Shown: positions 18,740-26,885 of the stretch, piece after piece
Position numbering within the stretch: the stretch's first letter is position 1
Layout: the number at the start of each line of letters is the position of its first letter
Assembly (NCBI GenBank): GCA_003427395.1
Contig: BFEA01000081.1
Location: 2,462,191 to 2,489,075 of the forward strand
Length of the DNA stretch: 26,885 nt
Reading direction: 5' to 3'
Source: Chara braunii
Taxonomy: Eukaryota; Streptophyta; Charophyceae; Charales; Characeae
The notes under the pieces: model-generated
Databases searched by the model: none
What the model was told of the DNA's origin: nothing
The model's input: the letters and a program-made list of their open reading frames with translations, nothing else
Position numbers and translations under genes: made by a program

Positions 18740-20814
18740 GCGATTCAAGTGAGCTCAGGCAGACAAAGGCAAACAGCTAACACTCAAGTCACGCTATCTA
18801 CCTCTTTACTCATACAATCAGGTCTCAACCCTTAGTTACCGTAACGCTTACCTTCATAACTATGACAATGGGCGGAGAGACGACCCAAGCCAAGTCAAAA
18901 GAAGCGCATCTAGTGGAGAAAGAGGCATTCCCTATCGGCCCACTGCTGCCCGAATCTCCTCTCAGTCTACGTTTCCCTCATTCAGATCGTGCGAACTTGC
19001 ATAAGCATCCACTAGATTGGCCAGGTTCCTGAGCTCCTCGCTATGGGGCACGAACCTTCGGTCCAGGTACAACTCATTTATCAACTCGCACATGTACCTT
19101 GCACATCCCTATTCTCGCACCTTCACGGCAGCCTCAGCAGCGGCTTCCACCCCAATCTCCCTCTAAGAACCTTCCATCTCGAGCTCCCTCGACCCCATCA
19201 CTTATTTTGACTATAACAGCGGCGTTAGGGTTGATGCTCGAAGGGAGTTATGCAACTAAATCTAAAGCCGAATATATCCTTGCTAAATTTAGTTGTCCTC
19301 AGCATGAAAGCACCTTATAAAAATCTATTCAGATCAAAGGCATTGCCGAGGAGAGTCTTTTGGGTATATATCCACCAAAAATAATGTGCAAATATTCACA
19401 ATAAGTCCCTTGGATCATAACATGGGCATTAACCAGATATCCCTTCCACTATTTAGGACGGATACAATTTACATATGCCCTACAGGTGAATACTTCAAAC
19501 ATGAATCCAAAATGCAGTACAACCAACAGTAAATAACATATACTAGTAACAATAAATCACGACATGATGAACACAGGTTATTTGCAAAGGTTGTAGCTGA
19601 AGGACACAACATGCTTTACAAACAATAATATGGACCTAACTCCGCGGCCAGTCATATAACAAGATAAGCCTCAACAACATGTTTCATACTCTACACAACG
19701 AGAATAAGACTGACAATGAGTAAATAACATAATACAACCGTTACCCCTTCAATTCTTAAGCGAAGCATATATTACAGAGGGGTGGTGTAACCCTCATGAG
19801 ATAACATCTTGACTCCCGAGACCCGCTCTAAGGATCAAGCCTCACCGCCGCTCTCTCTGATTCTAGCGCTTGCACCTCACCGATCCTAATCATGGTCAAA
19901 TGGACAACCACACTCATACCCATCTGGGCCACGAATAACGAATTCGCACCCCTATAAATATGGTGACCCTGCTTAACGGGAGACGAGCCTACGTCGCTAC
20001 TCCATATCCGCTCTCACTAAGCAGCAGTTGTTCCACTTAGCCATCACAGTTTCGGCGAGGCAACAAGCCCCTTCCTCTCCTCTCAATAGATAGTGTAGTC
20101 ACTTTCCTATCATAGGAAAGTTTGCAACACCCCACTAATGGACCAGGAATATAATTCCGACGTGGGTCTCACTATCATCTTTGAGACTAACTGCTCCCTC
20201 AATCCTTAATCGAGGGGGTAACGGTTCAAGAATGCACTTCCACTGAGGACAACCATACATGCCGACTTACTTCCTCGAGGAAGAACCACCTTCCCTAGGA
20301 GTGAGTCACCCCATTCACCTCTGGTCCCATGCCAGATGTGGGTTTCATGCAAAGCCTGTGTCCTCTCTGGAAGACAATCCATATATGCACCTTGAACCAT
20401 ACATGAAACAAAACACAAAAAAACGCATATATAGTCACAACCAGATAAGAACCCTCACAAAAACAGATATGGGCCTATATATTATACATACTTTAAAACA
20501 CAAGTCTCTCTTCGGGCTAGCCAAGCTGTTAGCTAGGTAATCACTAATTCTTAAACTTTATCAATAGTTAGCCAGACAATCTTTAAATGACTCAACTCAT
20601 TGTCAACTAACACTATCGAAGGGCTTAGGTACAATATTCTTCGCAGTACCTATCGCATCTAGACTCAGATTGATTTCAAGGAAAGAATTTTGCAACCAGA
20701 CCTCTTACTTCGCACTCCTTAATCGACTCCTCATCTGTATCGCCCATGCTTCAGAAGCCTCCTCTAATGGGACACTTTATTGACAAGAGGGAGACGTCTC
20801 AACTCAACGCATGC
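18740..20814. other. Long non-coding stretch upstream (- strand) of the Gag-like gene
   Basis: There is no supportable gene. It contains a 21-bp perfect palindrome, ACTTTCCTAT-C-ATAGGAAAGT (20101-20121), and a 14-bp palindrome around CTCGAG (20270-20283). It could be the leader of the gag-only element, but it is unusually long for one. Confidence 0.4.
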
Positions 20815-21060
20815 GGCAGCGCGGGACCCTCTCCGCCGCGTCACGCAGGAGTTGGACCTTCCTTGCCGCGAACACACAAATGGAGCTTCCTTAGGCCGCT
20901 CCGGCCGAGTGCGTCAGCCATACCTCTCACGAGCCCCAACGACAGGATAGGGCCTACGCGAGGCACAACTTACCTCCACCTTACGGTACTTGTCACCTCC
21001 CTTCGGTGGGCGTATCCCCGCCGAGCTACCAGTCCACAGTACGAAAGCTACTCAGTTGCA
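20815..21060 (-). repeat. Inverted repeat arm B (246 bp)
   Basis: This is the reverse complement of 11213-11458. The flanks differ from those of arm A, so I read it as a second insertion of the same repeat family rather than an end of one large element. Confidence 0.85.
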
Positions 21061-22529
21061 GTCGTGGAGGTGGACCAGCCGAGGGCGTTTCTCGTTCGCT
21101 GTAGCATAGGGGGTACGCGCGGTAATACTCCTATCAGACCCGCACGCGAGCCGACATCTTGGGGGGCTGAAGTCCCAAGCGCGGCTCGACGTCGGTCGAC
21201 TAGGACGCATCCCACACACCACGCACACACCACTCTACGAACCCACAAAAGAACACACACACACATACACACGAAACGGCACAACATGAACAACGCGATA
21301 ACGCTCCTAGCCCCTTCAGTAGTCGTCCCATAACTTTCCGACGCTGAAATCGGATAGGCGTCGCACGCGAGACTTAATACAAAACCACGCTAACGCAGGG
21401 CTAACTCATATCGACTCGTCATGCAAGCGCACGCAAGCAGTCACAGTGATGGCGTACCATATAGTACCCATACTCATGCGGTCCTCGTTAATCTCGAGGG
21501 TCGCGTTCGACACTCAAGTGTCGGCTGACACGCGCCTTGAGGGTTGATCTCTTACGCTGAACAACCGCCATGCGCGGTTGAAGACCACACACCCTCTTTT
21601 GCACCTTATGCAGAGCGGGTGGTACACAGGTCCACGCCTGTGGTGGCAGTCGTTTCTTGCGGCCCTGGGGATGAGTCCTACCCCAAGCCTGGGCGAAAGT
21701 CAAGGGGTTTGACTTTGACGGCTGCCACGGACTACAACGTCCAACCATACAACTCTAAAGAGCAAGGGTAGAAAGGGAATCCCCTTTTCTTCTCAAGCCA
21801 CAATTTGACTGACCCTTATGCACAATTACAGTAGGCCCCTCAAATACTTAGGGCACTTATAAATATATAAGAGTTAGTTACATAGGACGATCACTTCTCA
21901 CAGTCACAGTGAGGCTCCTCTTAGCCATAAATGTATGTAATCACAGGCAGTCACATCCAAAGTCCGAACCACAAACGCACCTGCAATCACATCAAAGATT
22001 CAACCACAAGTCCATGCACTACACGGGGTCAACTTCAACCATTCCCTGCGCTCATACCCCTCGCCTTAGCTATACAAGCCTCACTTATGCAACTCTTAAA
22101 TAAATACTCAGTACTTTTGTAGAATGGTATTTCAATAAAGTCTGGGTTAAAACGCAACAAAACATTTCAATCACAAGGCTAAAGCCTTTACGTTGAGTGA
22201 CAGGAGTGAATTGGAGTTGAATCGTAAACCGACCAATCGGCAACCGACCTGTTATCAGTGACAACAGAAGATGATCCTCAAGGGATCAAGCTGAATTTAA
22301 TCATGAACTTGAATCAAACGACCAAGAGGACCTGTAACACATGACACGTCAATGCCCCAGGCTAACCCTATAAGTCCATGGAGAACAATCTTCATATCAC
22401 GATCTCACTCAAATCATCCTAATTAACTAAGCCTGAATCTACCTTTAAGAAGTGCCCAAAGCAAAGGTAGACCCTGACATAATTTCGCCCATATAGAGTG
22501 GATTGTCAGAATCGCCACCTGTCAAAATA
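21061..22529. other. Non-coding stretch with CA-rich patch and small hairpins
   Basis: A CA-rich patch lies at 21207-21290. Hairpins are GACACT/AGTGTC at 21509-21522 and CAACCGC/GCGGTTG at 21562-21580. The open frame at 20746-21333 spans the repeat arm and the CA patch and is not credible as a gene. Confidence 0.4.
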
Positions 22530-23110
22530 TAATATATTTCCTTTAAACTAAAAAAATTTCGGCAGCGCTTCCCGTAGGAAAAATGCCTTTCCAGAGTTTA
22601 TATAAGTCCATATATGAAAGCAGAAATAATCTCTCACTCTAGAAAGTCAAAATCTGTCTAACTCCCTGAATTGGTAGAAATTTGGGCAGCATTCCCTTTA
22701 GAAAGGGAGACTTCCCAGATTTATACTAAGTCAGATATGAACTCAGAAGACAACCTGAGTTTAACTTAGACAAGATTCAACTAACTCCTTAGTTTTGCAG
22801 AAATTTCGGCAGCACTCCCTTTAGAAAAATGTTATTTCAACATTTATATAAGGCTAAGCTCAGAATTTGAAAGTAACTTTGACTTCTCAAAATCCAATTT
22901 TGTCTAACTCCCTGAATTAGCAAAAATTTAGGCAGCACTCCCTTTAGAAAATGAGACTTTTCAAATTTTTACCAAGTTAGATATAACGAAAAGATAAGTT
23001 GAACTTTGACAAGTCAAAAGTTAACTAACTCCTTGGATTTGTAGAAATTTCGGCAGCACTTACCGTGGAGAAATTAGCTTGCCAATATTTATACAAGGCC
23101 AAGTATAAAA
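22530..23110. repeat. 123-bp tandem array, five units
   Basis: The word AAATTTCGGCAGC or a close variant recurs at 22554, 22678, 22801, 22924 and 23045. Each occurrence is followed by a CACTCCCTTTAGAAAA-like part, an AT-rich middle (TTTATATAAGG), and TAACTCCCTGAATT-like sequence before the next unit. Units are clearly diverged. Tandem arrays in untranslated parts of large Ty3/gypsy elements are common in plants, which fits the position between the Gag-like gene and the right long repeat. Confidence 0.85.
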
Positions 23111-23387
23111 GTGATCCCAGAAAAATGCAAGAATTGACCTAAGTAAAAAACTTAGCTCAGAAAATGCAGGAATTGAAACTAACTCATATGGCTCTAGCAC
23201 GTGACGAACGACTAAAGCGACTACCTATCAAACTAAAACTCAAACCGAGTAGTAGTTTCACTCAGTCACATGCAGGCCAAACCACAAAGGTAAGTACTCT
23301 CGTCATCCCCAAGTCAATCTGAACAAACAATAGTTCATGATCTTTCAATGATTTAACCCTTTATACCCAGCTTACATAAGGCATAGG

Positions 23388-24317
23388 TCAGGCCACCTGA
23401 ACTTACAGAGCGCGCCCAATTTAGCCAGGCCTAAAGTCAGAATACCTAAACTTGTAGAGCGTCCTGACTTGGCCAAGCATACACAAACAGAGGACACAAA
23501 TACTTTTCTCTTCTTTCGGCATATCACTAGACCCCTCTAGCCGCCCTGACCTGTTTAAGATATCCAAGATATATATATCTCTCTGAACTTAGTCTTCAAA
23601 GCGGGCGTAGGGCTAAGCCATTCATCTTATAAAAAATGCTCAGTCGGTCCGGTTACCTTCAATTATATTCTTAGTTGTACTCTCTTCAATTTACGATAAG
23701 TGATTGTTAGGTCATCCAATCTTATGGAACCCGTGTCTGACTAGCCTATTCGTAGATACAATAGTAATAAAGTATAACCACATTATAACCTTGGGTTCCA
23801 GCATGTGCGAGGCTTTGAGCCAGACCCCCCGAACTTACAGAAGGGTCTAACTCTCTGCCAAATTCATTTCTCTCTGAGCCATCAAGTGTGTGGTATTGAG
23901 TCAGACCCCCTGAACTTACAGAAGGGTCTGCCCCTTTGCCAAGATTGCTTCTTCAGAATAAAAGCAGGAAGGGACTGAGCCACCTGAACTTACAGAACAG
24001 CTCGGTCCCCTCGTTTAGAAACAAAAGAACCTCAAGAAAAACCACAGAGCAAGGCAACTCAGGGTACCTAAACTTATAGAGCGCCCTGAGCTTCTGAAAG
24101 TCAAACGCACTCTAACTCTCACAAGTCAAAGCAGTCAGGGCACCTAAACTTATAAAGCGTTCTGACCCTCCATGCAACTCACAATACCGGGTCTCCCCAA
24201 ACTTATGGGGACTTCCCAACCTTCAGAGCATTCAGGCTACCTAAACTTATAGAGCGGCCTGATGCTCCAAGCAGCCCAAAATAAACAAAGCGCTGGGCTT
24301 CCCCAAACTTATGGGGA
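23388..24317. repeat. Array of about ten hairpins with conserved AACTTA loop and covarying stems
   Basis: Hairpins lie at 23391-23416 (weak), 23436-23468, 23822-23848, 23902-23930, 23971-24009, 24058-24090, 24134-24166, 24194-24211, 24228-24265 and 24300-24317. Six share a 19-nt centre close to YACCTRAACTTAYAGARCG. Outer stems differ but still pair: CAGACCC/GGGTCTG, GGGACTGAGC/GCTCGGTCCC, CTCAGGG/CCCTGAG and TCAGGC/GCCTGA. Next to the AACTTA loop an inner stem also covaries: CTG/CAG, CTA/TAG and CCCCA/TGGGG. Spacers between hairpins are unrelated. Compensatory change in both stems points to selection on folding of RNA or single-stranded DNA. I do not recognise the family. Confidence 0.85.
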
Positions 24318-24505
24318 CCTCCAAGCCTTAACGACCCAGTCAGACTGCACACAATACTTCCTTCCTCCCAGCCTTCCTCTGGATGCAACCCTCTTTCGTT
24401 CCCAATCTTCTTTCAGGCAACCAACAAAACTGAAACTGAGTTGCACACATATTTCTTTATTTGATCTAATTCAGTGTCCTGAAAGTCAACCCACAGTCAA
24501 AGTAC
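24318..24505. other. Short spacer before the right long repeat
   Basis: About 190 bases separate the last hairpin from the right direct repeat. If the element reads on the - strand, a primer-binding site should lie just left of 24506. I do not see a match to the 3' end of a common plant tRNA primer there. Confidence 0.4.
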
Positions 24506-25216
24506 AGGGTTCACATCATACATTCAGTCAACCATAGAGAGATGTACAGATAGGGGTTATAACTGGGTTTATAGCGGGAGTTAGGGAATTACCACTCAGT
24601 TCCCTGCCTCCAGGACTCCTCCCAAGTCCCAGCAGAGCTCCCGCAATCGGTGCGCTGACTCCCCACAGAGTCTTGATGCGGACCTACGGGTTGCGATCCC
24701 GCCTACCGCCTTCCTCTCAGAACCAAGGACTAGACTTAGAGTCAGAAGGGCAGAAGGAGATAGTTGTGAGACTCTCAGATCCAGGAAGGGTGCTCTCAGA
24801 CTCGCGCGAGGGGGCCTTGAAACCTTGACTCGCCTGAGGGCCCCACAGTGGCGGCCAACTTGCAGCAGCTTGGTCAAACTCCCGACGTCAACTGCTAAGG
24901 TCAACCTCTGTCGACCCCTCAATTCGCAGCAACTCTCCTCATAGTCCAGTCACCCCTCCAAATCCCAGTATTTCCTCGCGATCCAATCGCCGTTGCGCCA
25001 TGACTATACCAGCCGGGCACAACCTACGATAGTATACGGTAATGCGCATTAACCAACAGCAATGTAGTCAGCCAGCCGCAGCATGCAGCAGTCCTCCACA
25101 GCCAGCAGCGGCATGCCCACAGCACGCAACAGCAGCACAACGTGGTGGTCAGCACCAATTTCTAGCAGCCAGCTTACCTCCGCCCGCCCAAAGTAGGTAG
25201 CAACCTGAAGTGGTAC

Positions 25217-25407
25217 GCCATGGTCTGGAGTAGAGAGCCGCCACTAACTACAGTTGGCCGCAGACCGCGCCCCGTATCAGTCAACAACGGCCAGCAGCAG
25301 CATGCAACAGTNGCCATGGTCTGGAGTAGAGAGCCGCCACTAACTACAGTTGGCCGCAGACCGCGCCCCGTATCAGTCAACAACGGCCAGCAGCAGCATG
25401 CAACAGT
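25217..25407. other. Probable assembly artefact: 95-bp duplication around one N
   Basis: Positions 25217-25311 and 25313-25407 are identical 95-bp sequences separated by a single N at 25312. The left long repeat has only one copy, starting near 12635. This is the signature of two contig ends that overlap but were joined by a gap symbol. The frames that read through the N are therefore not real. Confidence 0.88.
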
Positions 25408-26046
25408 CCGACTAGTCAGAAGTCGCACTGCCAGCAAAGTAGTGAAGCACAGGGCAACGCCTACCACACCGCCACACCTAGCACTTTGGTAGCTCCCGCC
25501 ACCTACTACGCTAGGGAGTTACTCCAGTAGCCACCCGGCATCCCTCACAGACACCCCGAACCGAGCGGCCCCCACCTCGGTGTACCTAACTTGGTAGATG
25601 GCAGCCCCAGACAGTCGCTGTGGTCGGCGCTCTCTTTCTCCGCCTGCGTCCGGCTCACTCGCTGCCACCCCCGCTCCCTCGCGCCACATGCACCTGCCGC
25701 AGCCTCCCATCCAAGTTCATCTGCCCTCCTTGCTGCCTTACGGCCCGTTCCTCCTGCCCCCTGTGCTGTCCTATCCGCTACCGCCTGGCGCCGCCCGGCT
25801 TGTTGCTCTCGTACCCCCCTTCTCTCAGCCCAACAGTGCCCGACACCACGGACCGCCCAGCCTACTTCAGCCCGCCAGTGTCCATACCCGGTGGTCGGCC
25901 CGACAGCTGCAGCGCCCGCTCCACTCGTCCCTTTGCGTTGCCTACTGCGCCCTGTCGTTGACGTCCCACCTCGTAGCCCGACGGACTACCAAATGCTGTG
26001 CAAAAAGCATTCGGCCGTCGGCCGCCCTCCTCTTATACCGACCGTC

Positions 26047-26111
26047 CCTTGCGCAGGGACCGTGCTAATCTTCTCTGTAACGTTCCAATCTTATCGGATG
26101 TCCCGAAGGAC
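26047..26111 (-). ncRNA. U6 snRNA-derived fragment (right copy)
   Basis: This is the same 65-nt U6 piece as in the left long repeat, better preserved. On the - strand it keeps an intact ACAGAGA box followed by AGATTAGCA and CCTGCGCAAGG. Differences from typical plant U6 are few: a compensated one-pair deletion in the 5' stem, A to G in the AAAATTGG part, GTTACA for GATACA, and CACGGTCC for CATGGCCC. It ends at the same point as the left copy, so the capture predates the duplication of the long repeat. Confidence 0.88.
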
Positions 26112-26885
26112 TCGACCGAGGCAATGCCCCGCAGCTCCCCCAAAGGTCGCTTGGCCTCTACCCCCGAACACCACCCCCTCTTCCCTCTCGTTTTCAGCTC
26201 CGGCCGCACCTCGGCGCCGGCGCCGGCCAGGTTCATCACCGCTCCTTCCCACCCACCTACCCCTTCCTGCCACTCGCTGCCTGCTTCACTCCGGCCGATA
26301 AGTACCCGACTCTGGGTATACTCACACAGCGGTGGCAATCCAGCACTTCAACTGCGTTTTCTTTCCCATGCTTACTGAAGTAGTACCCCGCCCGGTCATG
26401 CATAGGTTACAATTCACAGAGGACACGAGCGTGACTCTCAGGCAGCCGTAGAACTTCCGCCCGGAGGCTAAAGAGGGGTTGTGACGGCCAAGAGAAAATC
26501 TGCCACCAGCGAAAAAAAACCACCCCCACCGCACCGGGCCCCAGGTCAAACGGCCCGCAACAACAGTGAAACGGTAAATTAAAATAAAAACAAACAAAGA
26601 TAAAATGATATAACGCAAAATAAAAAANCCCTAAGNAAAGTGCGGGGACTACTAAAGCCCCAGTTGTCCCCTGGACCAAGTCCACCACCGCGCTTACTAA
26701 CAGAACCGGGGGANCTGTCGGGGCCAACANCGGGGCCTGTCANNGGTTTNCCGGCCCGGCAGAACGGGTTCGCGATCGGACTCCCCCAACAAAACTAAGG
26801 GGGATAGTCCCACGGGACCCTCAACCCCTCAGCTCCCTCACTGCTCCGCCTCTCCGATGCTGCCGCCTGGTAGCCTCGAACCCCA

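Larger units (their letters stand above)
24506..26885. repeat. Long direct repeat, right copy (LTR-like, cut by window end)
   Basis: This matches the left copy from 11924 at about 95%, with constant order and small indels (for example 6 extra bases near 25527). It contains the same CAG-rich and C-rich parts and the U6-derived segment. It also holds an assembly artefact at 25217-25407 and scattered Ns (26628, 26636, 26714, 26730, 26743-26744, 26750). Confidence 0.8.

Noticed and set aside
20746-21333. 195-codon open frame over the inverted repeat arm and CA patch
   Set aside because: It crosses a repeat border and low-complexity CA sequence, and the other arm of the repeat has no corresponding frame.
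23388-24317. CRISPR-like array (repeated units with unique spacers)
   Set aside because: Spacing is irregular, the stems differ between units, and the setting is a eukaryotic retroelement. It is better described as a family of covarying hairpins.

Overview
The window looks like nuclear DNA from a large, repeat-rich genome of the green plant lineage. My best guess is a charophyte alga such as Chara. This is inferred from the style of the Gag-like proteins, a plant-type U6 fragment and the density of decayed retroelements. I found no intact host gene. Every coding region I can support belongs to a broken mobile element.

Left part (1-7.2 kb). After a poly-A/poly-G/purine-rich tract and a CA-rich stretch comes an almost complete Penelope-like retroelement (about 1160-7164, + strand). 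Direct pseudo-LTRs of 394 bp and a 9-bp target-site duplication flank it. ORF1 is Gag-like (CCHC zinc knuckle, coiled coil, SAP-like tail). ORF2 carries a GIY-YIG endonuclease upstream of the reverse transcriptase, the order known from the Chlamys/Naiad group. ORF2 has two stop codons and two frameshifts; ORF1 has one frameshift. Each pseudo-LTR contains a candidate type I hammerhead ribozyme.

Middle part (7.2-11.9 kb). No genes. It holds hairpins, a CT microsatellite, an AT-rich fold-back element, decayed minisatellites and one arm of a 246-bp inverted repeat (11213-11458) whose partner is at 20815-21060.

Right part (11.9-26.9 kb). Direct repeats of at least 2.3 kb (from 11924 and from 24506; the second runs off the window) enclose about 10 kb. 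Inside is a frameshifted Gag-like gene on the - strand (17.2-18.7 kb) with no recognisable protease, reverse transcriptase or integrase. I read this as a non-autonomous, gag-only LTR-type element, but the repeat ends are not TG/CA, so this is tentative. Each direct repeat contains a 65-nt antisense copy of the 5' part of U6 snRNA and a tRNA-like box A/box B segment. Between the gag and the right repeat lie a 123-bp tandem array and a notable set of about ten hairpins. These share an AACTTA loop while their stems differ and stay self-complementary.

A single N at 25312 lies between two identical 95-bp copies, which looks like an unmerged assembly overlap. More Ns near the right end mark lower-quality consensus.
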